Source: Bacillota bacterium
GTDB taxonomy: Bacteria > Bacillota > Clostridia > Oscillospirales > Oscillospiraceae
Reading direction: 5' to 3'
Length of the DNA stretch: 64,000 nt
NCBI GenBank assembly: GCA_028719885.1
Contig: JAQYLT010000050.1
Location: 16,237-80,236, forward strand
Shown here: positions 44,769-54,537 of the stretch, in pieces
Position numbering within the stretch: the stretch's first letter is position 1
Layout: each line of letters starts with the position of its first letter
Position numbers and translations under genes: made by a program
Notes under the pieces: generated by a model
The model's database searches: none
What the model saw: the letters and a program-made list of their open reading frames with translations, nothing else
Told to the model about the DNA's origin: nothing

Positions 44769-46157
44769 TTATGCCAGATAGATGGCCTTGCAGCCCAGCA
44801 TGGTCATGTAGCAATCCAGCTTGCTCACCAGCTCCATGGGGGCGTGCATGTTGAGGACGGGCACACCGGCGTCCACGGTGACGATATTCCGGTTTGCCAT
44901 GTACGCAGCCACGGTGCCGCCGCCGCCCTGGTCCACCTTGCCCAGGGTCGCGATCTGCCACATGACGCCATTGTCCTCAAAGGTCTTGCGGACATGGAGC
45001 ATGGCCTCGGCAGAGGCGTCGGAGGCGCCGCCCTTGCCCCGGGAACCGGTGTACTTGCAGATGCTGATGCCATAGTTCAGCATGGAGTTGTTCCGACGGT
45101 CGCAGGTCTCGGGGAAATTGGGGTCGTAGGCGTTGGAAACGTCGGCGGACAGGCAGAAGGAGTTGGCGAAGCAGTGGCTCAGCTTCACTCCCTGGCCGTC
45201 GCAGAGGATTTCCATGAAGTATTCAAAGGCGTGGCTCTGCATGCCGCTGATGCCCACGGAGCCAATCTCTTCCTTATCCGCCAGAATGCAAACGGCGGTG
45301 TGGGTGGGAACGGTGTCCATGTTGAAGATGGGCTCCAGCTCCGCATAGGCGCACACCCGGTCGTCGTGGCCGTAGGCACCCAGCAGGCTCCGGTCCAGAC
45401 CCACCTCCCGGCACTTGCCGGCGGGGACGATGGTCAGCTCGGCGCTGCGGAAGTCGTCCTCCACAATGCCGTACTTTTCGTTCAGCAGCTTCATCACATT
45501 CAGCTTCACCAGGTCGGCGCCCTCCCCCTGGATGGGTTCGGTGCCCAGGATCACATTCAGCTGCTCACCGGAGATCACCTCGGAAGCGCCCTTTTTCATC
45601 TGGTCCGCCGCCAGGTGAATCAGCAGATCGGAGACCATGACGATGGGGTCATTCTCATCCTCGCCAATGGTCACAGTGACGGAGGAGCCGTCCTTTTTGC
45701 ACACCACGCCGTGAATGGCCAGGGGCACACAGGTCCACTGGTACTTCTTGATGCCGCCGTAGTAGTGGGTTTTGAAGTAGGCGATTTCGGAATCCTCATA
45801 CAGGGGCTGGGGCTTTACGTCCATCCGGGGGGAATCCACATGGGCGGCGCAGATGTTGGCGCCCTTGCTGAGGGGCTCCTTGCCGATGACGGCAATCATG
45901 AAGCTCTTGCCCCGGTTGTTCAGGTAGATTTTGTCCCCGGGCTTCACGTCCATCCCGGGGACGGCGGGGACGAAGCCGTGATTTTCTGCCATCTCGGTGG
46001 CCCAGGCGGTTGCCTCTCGCTCGGTTTTGCAGGCATCCATAAAGGCCCGGTAGCGCAGGGCATAGCCTTCCATCTCCGCCCGCTGCTCATCGGTCAGCTT
46101 GCTGTAGCCATTCTTGGGCGCGCTGAGAATGGATTCGCGCAGTTCTTCTGTGGTCAT
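44769..46157 (-). CDS. M18-family metallo-aminopeptidase
   Basis: 462 residues from MTTEELRES; an upstream in-frame extension runs into the repeat element. Likely zinc ligands and active-site motifs of family M18: CAAHVDSPRMD, GHDDRVCAY, DKEEIGSVG, and the C-terminal NMHAPMELVSKLD. Cytosolic enzyme that removes N-terminal, often acidic or neutral, residues from peptides. Monocistronic with its own terminator. Confidence 0.94.
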   Translation of the reverse strand: MTTEELRESILSAPKNGYSKLTDEQRAEMEGYALRYRAFMDACKTEREATAWATEMAENHGFVPAVPGMDVKPGDKIYLNNRGKSFMIAVIGKEPLSKGANICAAHVDSPRMDVKPQPLYEDSEIAYFKTHYYGGIKKYQWTCVPLAIHGVVCKKDGSSVTVTIGEDENDPIVMVSDLLIHLAADQMKKGASEVISGEQLNVILGTEPIQGEGADLVKLNVMKLLNEKYGIVEDDFRSAELTIVPAGKCREVGLDRSLLGAYGHDDRVCAYAELEPIFNMDTVPTHTAVCILADKEEIGSVGISGMQSHAFEYFMEILCDGQGVKLSHCFANSFCLSADVSNAYDPNFPETCDRRNNSMLNYGISICKYTGSRGKGGASDASAEAMLHVRKTFEDNGVMWQIATLGKVDQGGGGTVAAYMANRNIVTVDAGVPVLNMHAPMELVSKLDCYMTMLGCKAIYLA

Positions 46158-46205
46158 CTGTTTATTTCTCCTTTGCGTATAGATTGTGTGTTCGATTTTG
46201 CACGG

Positions 46206-46504
46206 AAAATTGGAATATAGTGGGCAGATTTGCATGGGACATGTTCTAACATGTGCGTAGGGAACGGATTTATCCGTTCCGAAACGTCGTTGAACATCTG
46301 TGGTTCGTTGGATGGTAACGGGTCAATTTTTATCATTTTTCCATTCAACATACTCCAATAAAAACGTAACCCAGGCGGAACGCATGAATGCGTTCCCCAC
46401 GCAAAATTCATCGTTTTACGATTTGTCGAACCTTGGTGATTCATAAACCTTTCGGAATGCATGAATGCATTCCCTACGAAACATCTCGACACATTCCAAT
46501 TCAC
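46206..46504. repeat. Mosaic hairpin-cassette element, copy 7
   Basis: Left end AAAATTGGAATATAG, right end ACATTCCAATTCAC. Three cassettes: GGAACGGAT, GGAACGCAT and GGAATGCAT types, plus an extra inner hairpin ACATGTTCTAACATGT. Fills the gap upstream of the aminopeptidase gene. Confidence 0.85.
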
Positions 46505-46532
46505 TTATTTTCGGCACAGTATGTGGATCACG

Positions 46533-47108
46533 TTACATTATACCTTGTGCATCCAAAAATGCAACGGATTTTTTCAGGAAATCGGCGGCGGAGGCGTTGT
46601 TTTCCAGGATGTAATCACAGCGCTGTCGGAACCAGTCCTCGTCGTGCTGGGCATCGATCCGGCTGCGGGCATAGTCTTCCGAAATCCCGTCCCTTGCCAT
46701 GAGCCGGGCGACCCGGGCCTCCAGGGGAGCGGTGACGGCAACGGTGATGTCGCAGAGGGTATCCAGTCCGCTTTCAAACAGGCCGATGGCGTCGATGGCG
46801 GCCAGGGGAGGGGAGGCCTCCAGCTGCCGAAGCACCTCCTGCCGGACGGCCCGGTGGGTGATTCCGTTCAGCGCTTCCAAAGCGGCGGGGTCCGCAAAGA
46901 CGATTTTGCCCAGCGCTTTCCGGTCCAGGAAATCTTGTGGGAAAGCCTGGGGGAACCGATTTTTGATGGCGGCAAGCATCTGCCGGTCAGCTTCCAGCAG
47001 CCGGTGGTAGATTTCGTCGCAGTCCAGCACCAGACCGCCCCGCTGCCGAATCAGCTGCAGCAGGGTGGTTTTCCCGCAGCCGGTGCCGCCGGTGATGCCG
47101 AGGATCAT
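46533..47108 (-). CDS. coaE: Dephospho-CoA kinase
   Basis: 191 residues from MILGITGG, with GGAGG seven bases upstream. Catalyses the last step of coenzyme A synthesis. P-loop GGTGCGKTT, DCDEIYHRL, and the lid region RLMARDGISEDYARSRI. Start overlaps tsaC by 4 bp, a translationally coupled pair. Confidence 0.95.
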   Translation of the reverse strand: MILGITGGTGCGKTTLLQLIRQRGGLVLDCDEIYHRLLEADRQMLAAIKNRFPQAFPQDFLDRKALGKIVFADPAALEALNGITHRAVRQEVLRQLEASPPLAAIDAIGLFESGLDTLCDITVAVTAPLEARVARLMARDGISEDYARSRIDAQHDEDWFRQRCDYILENNASAADFLKKSVAFLDAQGIM

Positions 47109-48139
47109 GATTCTTCCTCCGGATTCACAATGTGGAAGGCGGCGGCCTTTTTCAGCCGGTTCTGCACCGCATAGGCCACGCCGCCCCCCACCGGGCAGCG
47201 GGCATATACCTGATGGATGGATGGGTCGTCCAGCTCCCGCAGGGCGGCGAAGAGGCCGGCGCTTAAGGTGTTCACATCCGCCTCGCTGCCGTAGGCCAGG
47301 GGATTGCAGCCGACGTAAAGGGGCAGCTCCTCGGCAAAACACAGCACCCGGTCCCCGGGGACAAAATGCCGGTGGATGTAGGCAGCGGCCTGCTCCCGGC
47401 TTCCGGAGACGATCACCACCGGCTCCTCCGGGGCGTAGTGGCGGTATTTCATCCCCGGGGCCTTTACCACGGCATCTTTGTCAATCTGGGCGGTGACGGC
47501 CTTGTCAATCACCAGGTCTCCCAGCACCTCGATGAGCTGCTCCGGGGTGATTCCGCCGGGCCGCAGCAGCCGGGGCCGGCTCTCCGTCAAATCCACAATG
47601 GTGGATTCCACCCCAACCCGGCAGGGGCCGCCGTCCACGATTGCTTGGATTCTCCCATCGTGGTCATGGAGCACGTGCTGGGCGGTGGTGGTGGAGGGCT
47701 TGCCGGAAAGGTTGGCGGAGGGGGCGGCGATGGGCACCCCGGAGAGCCGGATGATTTCCCGGGTGGTATCGTTATCCGGGCAGCGAACGGCCACGGTGGA
47801 GAGCCCTCCGGTGGTGCGCCTGGGCACAATGTCCCGGGCGGGGAGCACCATGGTCAGAGGCCCGGGCCAGAATTTCTCCGCCAGGGTATAGGAGGCATTC
47901 GGGATGGAATGGCAGAATTTCTCCATTTCCGTTGGCTCTGCCACGTGGAGGATCAGGGGATTGTCCTGGGGACGCCCCTTGGCCTCAAAAATCCGGGCCA
48001 CCGCCTGTTCATCCAGGCCATTGGCCCCCAGGCCGTAAACCGTCTCCGTGGGGATGGCCACCAGGCCGCCCTGCCGGATGATCTTCGCGGCGATTTCCGG
48101 CGTGGCAGGGTCGGAGCCGGGGAGAAGCAGCGTTTTCAT
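47105..48139 (-). CDS. Threonylcarbamoyl-AMP synthase (Sua5 type)
   Basis: 344 residues: N-terminal YrdC/TsaC catalytic domain (about 10-205; PTETVYGLGANG, KGRPQDNPLILH, APSANLSGKPS, LLRPGGIT) plus the C-terminal Sua5 domain (about 235-340). Makes threonylcarbamoyl-adenylate for the t6A37 modification of ANN-decoding tRNAs. The extra domain makes it the longer Sua5/YwlC form. First gene of the tsaC-coaE pair; a hairpin separates it from tpiA. Confidence 0.95.
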   Translation of the reverse strand: MKTLLLPGSDPATPEIAAKIIRQGGLVAIPTETVYGLGANGLDEQAVARIFEAKGRPQDNPLILHVAEPTEMEKFCHSIPNASYTLAEKFWPGPLTMVLPARDIVPRRTTGGLSTVAVRCPDNDTTREIIRLSGVPIAAPSANLSGKPSTTTAQHVLHDHDGRIQAIVDGGPCRVGVESTIVDLTESRPRLLRPGGITPEQLIEVLGDLVIDKAVTAQIDKDAVVKAPGMKYRHYAPEEPVVIVSGSREQAAAYIHRHFVPGDRVLCFAEELPLYVGCNPLAYGSEADVNTLSAGLFAALRELDDPSIHQVYARCPVGGGVAYAVQNRLKKAAAFHIVNPEEES

Positions 48140-48171
48140 GGTATCAAACCCTTTCCGAGAAAAATGCCAAT

Positions 48172-48202
48172 CAGCGCAGCTGCCGAAAGAACAGCTGCGC
48201 TG
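48172..48202 (-). terminator. Hairpin downstream of tpiA
   Basis: CAGCGCAGCTG/CAGCTGCGCTG, perfect 11-base stem. On the minus strand T5 follows eight bases later, so termination may be partial. Confidence 0.55.
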
Positions 48203-48223
48203 AATGGAATCTGAAATCAGAAA

Positions 48224-49000
48224 TTACACGGTGGGCTGGTTGGCAGCCTCGATGATCTTCACGAACTTCTCGGGAACCAGGGAAGCGCCGCCGATGAGGC
48301 CGCCGTCGATGTCCGGCTGGGCCAGCAGCTCGAAGGCGTTCTTCTCGTTCATGGAGCCGCCGTAGAGAATGGAGATGGCCCGGGCGTTCTTGGAGGAATA
48401 GAGCTTCCGCACCACGGCGCGGATGTTCTCACAGACTTCCTCAGCCTGCTCGGGGGTGGCGGTGCGGCCGGTGCCGATGGCCCAGATGGGCTCGTAGGCA
48501 ATGATGACCTTGCGAATCTTCTCTTCGGGCACGCCCTTCAGGCCCAGCTTGATCTGCATGGCGATCCACTCGTCGGTGATGCCGGCTTCCCGCTGCTCCA
48601 GGGTCTCGCCGCAGCACATGATGGGCACCAGACCGGCTTCCAGAGCGGCCAGCACCTTGGCATTGACGTCGGCATCGGTCTCGCCCATGGCCCGACGCTC
48701 GGAGTGGCCGATGATCACGTACTTGCAGCCGGCGTCAACCAGCATGTTGGTGGCGATTTCACCGGTGTAGGCGCCGGAGGGGTTGGGGTTGCAGTTCTCG
48801 GCACCGATGCCCACCCGGGTCTCCCGCATGGCGCGGACGGCAGCGGGGATGCACACGGCGGGAACACACAGGGCCACATCACACCAGCGGCCTCTGGGCA
48901 TAATGGCCTTCAGCTGGGTCATGAACTCCTTGGTCTCGGAGGGGGTCTTGTTCATCTTCCAGTTACCGGCGATCACGGTCTTACGGTACTTTCTGTTCAT
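48224..49000 (-). CDS. tpiA: Triosephosphate isomerase
   Basis: 258 residues. Catalytic residues visible in GNWKMN (Lys), GHSERR (His) and [11 protein letters not shown] (Glu), with phosphate-binding GGSMNEKNA and GGLIGGASL. Interconverts the two triose phosphates. Lies 36 bp after pgk in the same direction; gapA is not in the window. Confidence 0.98.
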   Translation of the reverse strand: MNRKYRKTVIAGNWKMNKTPSETKEFMTQLKAIMPRGRWCDVALCVPAVCIPAAVRAMRETRVGIGAENCNPNPSGAYTGEIATNMLVDAGCKYVIIGHSERRAMGETDADVNAKVLAALEAGLVPIMCCGETLEQREAGITDEWIAMQIKLGLKGVPEEKIRKVIIAYEPIWAIGTGRTATPEQAEEVCENIRAVVRKLYSSKNARAISILYGGSMNEKNAFELLAQPDIDGGLIGGASLVPEKFVKIIEAANQPTV

Positions 49001-49036
49001 TTCTAAATTTCTCCTCTTTGATGATATGTGGAATAA

Positions 49037-50236
49037 TTATTTATCCTGCAGGCAGGCAATGCCGGGCAGCTCCAGGCCTTCCAGGAACTCCAGGGAAGCG
49101 CCGCCGCCGGTGGAAATGTGGGTGATCTTGTCGGCAAAGCCCAGCTGCTCGCAGGCAGCCGCAGAGTCGCCGCCGCCCACAATGGTCACGGCCTCGGAAT
49201 CGGCCAGCGCCTGAGCAACGGCAATGGTGCCCTTGGCCAGGGTGGGGTTCTCGAACACGCCCATGGGGCCGTTCCACACAACGGTCTTGGCGGACTTGGC
49301 AGCGTCGGCGAAGAGCGCGCGGGTCTTCTCGCCGATGTCCAGGCCCATCTTGCCGTCGGGGATGGCATCGGCGGCCACGGTCTCCACAGCGATGTCACCG
49401 TCGATGGGGTCGGGGAAAGAGTCGGCCACAACGGTATCGATGGGCAGCAGGAGCTTCACGCCCTTGGCCTCGGCCTTGGCCATCATTTCCTTGCAGTAGT
49501 CGATCTTCTCGGAATCCAGCAGGGAGGAGCCGATGCTGTAGCCCTTGGCGGCCAGGAAGGTGTAGGCCATGCCGCCGCCGATGATCAGGGTGTCCACCTT
49601 TTCCAGCAGGTTATTGATGACATTCAGCTTGTCGGAAACCTTGGCGCCGCCCAGGATGGCGACGAAAGGACGCTCGGGGTTGGCCAGGGCCTTGCCCATG
49701 ATGGAAACTTCCTTGTTCACCAGGAAGCCGGAGACGGCGGGCAGGTAGTCAGCCACACCGGCGGTGGAGGAGTGGGCCCGGTGAGCGGTGCCGAAGGCAT
49801 CGTTGACGAAGATGTCGGCCAGGCTGGCCAGGGCCTTGCTCAGCTCGGGATCGTTCTTGGTCTCGCCCTTCATAAAGCGGGTGTTCTCCAGCATCATCAC
49901 GTCGCCGTCTTTCAGGGCGGCGGCCTTGGCCTGGGAATCGGCACCTGCCACGTCGGCGGCCATGATGACTTCCTTGCCCAGCAGCTCGCTGATCCGCTCG
50001 GCCACCACCTTCAGGCTCAGCTCGGGCTTCCACTCACCCTTGGGCTTGCCCATGTGGGAGCAGAGGATGACCTTGGCACCGTGGTTCACCAGGTACTCAA
50101 TGGTGGGCATGGCGGCAACAATGCGCTTGTCGGAAGTGATCTTGCCGTTCTTGGTGGGGACGTTGAAATCGCAGCGGCACAGCACCCGCTTGCCGGATAC
50201 GTCAATATCCTCAATGGACTTCTTGTTGTAATTCAT
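49037..50236 (-). CDS. pgk: Phosphoglycerate kinase
   Basis: 399 residues. Substrate-binding RCDFNVP and HMGKPKGE, nucleotide-binding GGAKVSDKL and the C-terminal [17 protein letters not shown] with [16 protein letters not shown]. Makes ATP from 1,3-bisphosphoglycerate. Follows trmL by 24 bp and precedes tpiA; the three look like one transcript. Confidence 0.98.
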   Translation of the reverse strand: MNYNKKSIEDIDVSGKRVLCRCDFNVPTKNGKITSDKRIVAAMPTIEYLVNHGAKVILCSHMGKPKGEWKPELSLKVVAERISELLGKEVIMAADVAGADSQAKAAALKDGDVMMLENTRFMKGETKNDPELSKALASLADIFVNDAFGTAHRAHSSTAGVADYLPAVSGFLVNKEVSIMGKALANPERPFVAILGGAKVSDKLNVINNLLEKVDTLIIGGGMAYTFLAAKGYSIGSSLLDSEKIDYCKEMMAKAEAKGVKLLLPIDTVVADSFPDPIDGDIAVETVAADAIPDGKMGLDIGEKTRALFADAAKSAKTVVWNGPMGVFENPTLAKGTIAVAQALADSEAVTIVGGGDSAAACEQLGFADKITHISTGGGASLEFLEGLELPGIACLQDK

Positions 50237-50260
50237 GACAATTCCTCCATAAGTAATTTG

Positions 50261-50749
50261 TTAGAGGGTATCCCTCATTTTTCCAAAATCCTTTAAATTG
50301 GGGAAAGAGAGCTGCCGCAGGGCCTCATAGGTGGTGATGGCCACGGCGTTGCTCAGATTCAGGCTCCTTGCCTGCTCTCGCATGGGGATTCGGACGCAGC
50401 TTTCCCGGTGCGATTCCAGAAAGCTTTCGGGCAGGCCCTTGGTTTCCTTGCCGAAAAACAGGTAGCAGCCGTCGTGGTATTCCGCCTCCGTGTAGCACCG
50501 GGGCGCTTTGGTGGAGAGGCACCACATCTCCTGCACCTGATTTTTGGAGAAGAAATCCTCCAGGTTCTGATAATCCAGCACCTCTACCAGGTGCCAGTAG
50601 TCCAGCCCGGCCCGTTTCACCGCTTTTTCGGAGATATCGAATCCCAGAGGGCGGATGAGATGCAGGCGGCTTCCGGTGGCGGCACAGGTCCTGGCGATGT
50701 TGCCGCAATTCTGGGGGATTTCAGGCTCAACCAGAACAATATTCAGCAT
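50261..50749 (-). CDS. trmL: tRNA (cytidine/uridine-34 2'-O)-methyltransferase
   Basis: 162 residues from MLNIVLVEP with GGAGG eight bases upstream. SPOUT fold with the trefoil-knot motifs NIARTCAATG, LFFGKETKGLP and SLNLSNAVAITTYEALRQ. Methylates the wobble base of tRNA-Leu species. First gene before pgk-tpiA. Confidence 0.94.
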   Translation of the reverse strand: MLNIVLVEPEIPQNCGNIARTCAATGSRLHLIRPLGFDISEKAVKRAGLDYWHLVEVLDYQNLEDFFSKNQVQEMWCLSTKAPRCYTEAEYHDGCYLFFGKETKGLPESFLESHRESCVRIPMREQARSLNLSNAVAITTYEALRQLSFPNLKDFGKMRDTL

Positions 50750-50807
50750 GAAATTCACCTCCCGGCGGCACACGGCCCGGGGGCACGCGCAAATCCGTAC
50801 AATCCAT

Positions 50808-50836
50808 ATTGTATGTCAAAAGCCGGATAAAATCAA
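50808..50836 (-). promoter_or_regulatory. Promoter of trmL-pgk-tpiA
   Basis: Read on the minus strand: TTGATT, 17 bases, TACAAT. A TTGACA also overlaps the spacer. Confidence 0.5.
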
Positions 50837-50941
50837 TCCCAAAACAAGCATTTTTTTCGGTTTTTATAGTATTCACATAAAAAAGGATGGTGCCTGCCGA
50901 AATTTGTGAAAAAAATACATTGACAGGAAAACGGAAAAAAT

Positions 50942-50967
50942 CCGCCACACCCATCTGAGTGTGGCGG
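50942..50967 (-). terminator. Terminator of lipoprotein gene
   Basis: CCGCCACAC/GTGTGGCGG with TTTTTT following on the minus strand. Confidence 0.85.
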
Positions 50968-50981
50968 GAAGAAAGGGGATA

Positions 50982-51842
50982 TCAGCCGGCGGCCATTTTC
51001 AGCTCGCCGTTGTTATAGAACCAGCTGCCGCCGTTGGCGGTGAGTTCCTCTCCGTTGGTCAGGGTGACCACAAGGGTCAGGTCCAGCTGGTAGTCGTCGT
51101 CCATCTTCGGCATGGTGAAGCTGATGTTCGACAGGCTGGATTCATAGCTGCCCTTGCCCTCGCCCTGGGGCAGGGTGACATCCTGGGTTTCCACGGTCTC
51201 GCCGTTTAGAGAGAAGACCAACTGGGCTTTCTGGAAGCCGATTTCCGTACCGGCGGTGGTGAGCTGAGGAAGCTGCACGCTGGCCCAGCCGGCGGTGACG
51301 GTGAATTTGCCGTCGGCATCCTTAAAGTCGGAGATGTAGAGGTTGCAGTAGGCATCCAGGCTGCGCTTCATGTACACCAGGGAATCGTAGGCATCGCTGA
51401 GGGTATAGTGCTCTCCGACGCCCTGGGGCGGGAAGAGGACGCACTCGTATTCGTAGCCGTCGGCGGCTTCCAAATCCACGGAGGCGGTGTAGTAGCTGCC
51501 GTTCCAGGTGCAGGAGACGTTTTCAACCTCCTTGCCCTCCAGACGGACTACGAAAGAGGCACCCTGGCCTTTCTCGTAGGTTCTGGGCTGGGCGTTGAGG
51601 GTGACGGTGGCGCCGTTGCTGCTGCTCCAGACGGAGGCGTTCAGTTCCCAGGACTGGAGGCTGCCCTCGGTTTCCACCTGGGCCAGAGAGCCGGAGGCGG
51701 CGGGAGCAGTTTGGACGGGTTGTGTGGGATCGGTGGTGACCTGGTTGGTGGCGGGTGACTTGGAGCAGCCGGAGAGAACGGCGGCAGCCAGGCAAAGGGC
51801 CAGCACCCGGGCAATCAGGGCAGATTTCTTTCTGTTGGACAT
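50982..51842 (-). CDS. Putative lipoprotein of unknown function
   Basis: 286 residues from MSNRKKSAL with GGAGG upstream. Signal peptide with lipobox LSGC (Cys near residue 26), a short Thr/Pro/Gln linker, then a beta-rich exported region in two parts (about 60-150 and 190-285) that resemble immunoglobulin-like sandwiches; the second ends LVVTLTNGEELTANGGSW. Family not recognised. Monocistronic, with a near-consensus promoter. Confidence 0.82.
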   Translation of the reverse strand: MSNRKKSALIARVLALCLAAAVLSGCSKSPATNQVTTDPTQPVQTAPAASGSLAQVETEGSLQSWELNASVWSSSNGATVTLNAQPRTYEKGQGASFVVRLEGKEVENVSCTWNGSYYTASVDLEAADGYEYECVLFPPQGVGEHYTLSDAYDSLVYMKRSLDAYCNLYISDFKDADGKFTVTAGWASVQLPQLTTAGTEIGFQKAQLVFSLNGETVETQDVTLPQGEGKGSYESSLSNISFTMPKMDDDYQLDLTLVVTLTNGEELTANGGSWFYNNGELKMAAG

Positions 51843-51914
51843 GGCATTTTCCTCCTGATGTTCCAAATCTGTGGCAAAAACCACGAAAAACAAAACGCTT
51901 TCTTCAGTGAATCC

Positions 51915-51943
51915 ATTATAAAGCATCTGTATGAAATTTGCAA
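51915..51943 (-). promoter_or_regulatory. Promoter of lipoprotein gene
   Basis: Read on the minus strand: TTGCAA, 17 bases, consensus TATAAT. Confidence 0.75.
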
Positions 51944-52030
51944 CTTAAAAAACCTTTAATTTTCACCTTGCACGGTGACAGCACCGCAGGGAGAAATTGA
52001 GATTTACCGAGTTGAGGGAGTCCGACTTGA

Positions 52031-52180
52031 AAAAATAATGAATAATGAAGAATGAAGTCGCTTCGCTAATGAATAATGAAGAATTGTGGTATTTTCTTCG
52101 AAAATTTTATAAAATAGTCCGCTTCGCGGACACCATAATTATTCATTCTTCATCATTCATCTTTCATTATTCATTTATTC
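52031..52180. repeat. AT-rich palindromic element
   Basis: Inverted ends built from AATAATGAATAATGAAGAATG (left) and its complement (right), with direct repeats of AATGAATAATGAAGAA inside the left arm and an inner hairpin GTCCGCTTCGCGGAC. About 150 bp, lower GC than the neighbours and unrelated to the GTAGGG elements. MITE-like shape; no coding content. Confidence 0.7.
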
Positions 52181-52233
52181 TCCTGCAAAAGCTGCAGAGC
52201 GATAAATACTAATTCGTTGTTTCGGAAAAAGAA

Positions 52234-52258
52234 CCGGGGCTGTTTGGCACAGCCCCGG
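52234..52258 (-). terminator. Terminator of EF-G paralogue gene
   Basis: CCGGGGCTGT/ACAGCCCCGG with TTCTTTTTC following on the minus strand. Confidence 0.85.
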
Positions 52259-52271
52259 GGGGATATTTCAA

Positions 52272-54338
52272 TCAATCCTCGTTTGCCTTGGCGTCGGCGA
52301 TGATCTTTGCCTGGTTGGCCTTGGGCACTTCCTCGTAGCGCTCGAATTTCAGGGAGAAAGAGCCTCTTGCCTGGGTCATGGCCCGCAGGTCGATGGCGTA
52401 GCTGCCCATTTCGGCCATGGGAACCTCGGCCTCCACAATGGTGTTGCCGTCGCCGGCGGGGTTCATGCCCATGACGCGGCCCCGGCGCTTGTTCAGGTCG
52501 CCGATGACGTCGCCCATGTAGCTGTCGGGAATGGTGACGGCCAGGGAGCCGATGGGCTCCAGCAGAGTGGGCATGGCGTTGGGCATGGCCTCCTTAAAGG
52601 CCAGGATGGCGGCCATCTTAAAGGCCATTTCGTTGGAGTCCACGGGGTGATAGGAGCCATCGTACAGCACGGCCTTCAAGCCCACCATGGGGTAACCCGC
52701 CAGGGGGCCTTTCTGAACGGCTTCCTGGATGCCCTTTTCAACGGCAGGATAGAAGTTTCTGGGCACGGAGCCGCCGAACACCTCTTCCGCGAAGATCATA
52801 TCGTCCTGCTCGTCCTGGGGCTCGAAGCGGATCCACACATCACCGAACTGGCCGGAGCCGCCGGTCTGCTTCTTGTGACGGCCGTGGGCCTCCACCTTTT
52901 TCTTGATCCGCTCCCGGTAGGCAACCTTGGCCGGGCTGAGGACGGCATCCACGCCGAAGCGGGTCTTCAGCTTGGAAACCAGCACATCCAGCTGCTGATC
53001 GCCGGCACCGGAGATGATCAGCTGCTTGGTTTCGGGGTTCATATAGGTGGTGAAGGAGGGATCTTCCTCGTTCAGCCGGTTCAGGCCGGTGCCCACCTTT
53101 TCCTCCTGGCCCCGGACCTTGGGGGCGATGGCCATGGAGTAGCAGGGCTCGGCGTAAGGAATCTGCTTCAGGCTGACCACCTTTCTGGGGTCGCAAAGGG
53201 TATCGCCGGTTTTCACCTTGTCCATCTTGCCGATGGCGCCGATGTCGCCGCAGCTGAGCACCTTGACCTCGGTGCTCTTCTTGCCGCACATGGAGTAGAG
53301 CCTGCCCAGCTTCTCGGTCTCACCGGTGCGGGAGTTGACCAAAGTGGTATCGGAGGTGATCTCACCGGAGAGCACCTTGACAAAGGAATACTTGCCGAAC
53401 TGGTCGGAAACGGTCTTCCAGACGAAAGCGGAGGGAACGCCGCCGGGGGACACCACGAATTCCTCCACCTTGCCGTCGGCGGTGGTGGCCTTGTGGTAGT
53501 TGCCCTCCACGGGGTTGGGCAGCAGCTCGATGATGTGGTCCATCAGCATCAGAGAGCCCAGGCAGGTGACACCGGAGCCGCAGAGCACGGGGAAGAGGCT
53601 CAGCTCCTCCACGCCCTGATGCAGGCCGGTCATCATTTCCCGGTAGGTGAAGTCGTCCCCCTCGAAGAACCGGTCCATGAGGGCCTCGTCGGTTTCGGCC
53701 ACGGCCTCTTTCAGGGCATCGTTGAATTCTTCGATGACGGAGAGCTTGTCTTCGGGGACCTGAATCTCCACTCTCTTCAGCTTCTGCATCTCGTAGGCCC
53801 GCTTGTTCAGCACATCGATGATGCCGGTGACCTTCTTGTCGGCGCCCCAGATGGGCACGATGACCGGGGCAATCTTGTTGCCGTAGCGCTCCCGCAGGGC
53901 TTCGAAGGTGGCGTTGTAGTCGGAGTTGTCCTCGTCCACCTTGGAGATGTAGACGAACCGGGGCATGTTCCGCTCTTCGCAGTATTTCCAGGCCTTTTCA
54001 AAGCCCACGGTGATGCCGTCTTTGGCGGAGAGCACCAGGATGGCGGCGTCGGCAGCGCGGAGGGCCTCCATCACGGCACCGGAGAAATCGAAGCCGCCGG
54101 GGGTATCCAGCAGGTTAATTTTGGTGTTGTGATATTCCAGAGGAATCACGGAGGTGGAAATGGAAATGTTGCGGCGAATTTCCTCGGGATCATAATCGCT
54201 AACGGTGTTGCCGTCGGCATTCTTGCCGATACGGTCGATGGCACCGGTCATGTAAAGCAGACTCTCTGCAAGAGCGGACTTGCCGCTTCCGCTGTGACCC
54301 AGCAGGCAGACATTGCGAATGGCGTTGACAGTGTACAT
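52272..54338 (-). CDS. Elongation factor G-like GTPase (EF-G paralogue)
   Basis: 688 residues with the full EF-G domain set (G domain, beta-barrel II, III, IV, V). P-loop GHSGSGKS and DTPGGFDF are present. In canonical EF-G the latter is DTPGHVDF, whose His positions the attacking water; here it is Gly. The base-specificity NKxD motif reads SKVD. Such changes mark the second EF-G group found beside the housekeeping fusA, whose roles are poorly defined (recycling or stress). It is unlikely to be the main translocase. Near-consensus promoter and own terminator. Confidence 0.9.
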   Translation of the reverse strand: MYTVNAIRNVCLLGHSGSGKSALAESLLYMTGAIDRIGKNADGNTVSDYDPEEIRRNISISTSVIPLEYHNTKINLLDTPGGFDFSGAVMEALRAADAAILVLSAKDGITVGFEKAWKYCEERNMPRFVYISKVDEDNSDYNATFEALRERYGNKIAPVIVPIWGADKKVTGIIDVLNKRAYEMQKLKRVEIQVPEDKLSVIEEFNDALKEAVAETDEALMDRFFEGDDFTYREMMTGLHQGVEELSLFPVLCGSGVTCLGSLMLMDHIIELLPNPVEGNYHKATTADGKVEEFVVSPGGVPSAFVWKTVSDQFGKYSFVKVLSGEITSDTTLVNSRTGETEKLGRLYSMCGKKSTEVKVLSCGDIGAIGKMDKVKTGDTLCDPRKVVSLKQIPYAEPCYSMAIAPKVRGQEEKVGTGLNRLNEEDPSFTTYMNPETKQLIISGAGDQQLDVLVSKLKTRFGVDAVLSPAKVAYRERIKKKVEAHGRHKKQTGGSGQFGDVWIRFEPQDEQDDMIFAEEVFGGSVPRNFYPAVEKGIQEAVQKGPLAGYPMVGLKAVLYDGSYHPVDSNEMAFKMAAILAFKEAMPNAMPTLLEPIGSLAVTIPDSYMGDVIGDLNKRRGRVMGMNPAGDGNTIVEAEVPMAEMGSYAIDLRAMTQARGSFSLKFERYEEVPKANQAKIIADAKANED

Positions 54339-54391
54339 AGTTGAAAAACTCCTTTCGGGGCGGTGTGCCTTGCAGACACCCGAATAGGGAC

Positions 54392-54420
54392 ATTATACAC
54401 GAACGCCGGACGGATTTCAA
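54392..54420 (-). promoter_or_regulatory. Promoter of EF-G paralogue gene
   Basis: Read on the minus strand: TTGAAA, 17 bases, consensus TATAAT. Confidence 0.7.
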
Positions 54421-54537
54421 TGCCTATTTTCGTCAAAATGCAAAATTGTGTATTTTAGCCTAGGGACATTTGCTTTTCTGTGCATATCCAACAAAAAATG
54501 CGCCCCTGATTTGGTGATTCAGCAGCGCCTGAATTGA

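Noticed and set aside
52647..54344. 565-codon plus-strand open frame
   Set aside because: Antisense to the EF-G paralogue, whose five domains are unambiguous.
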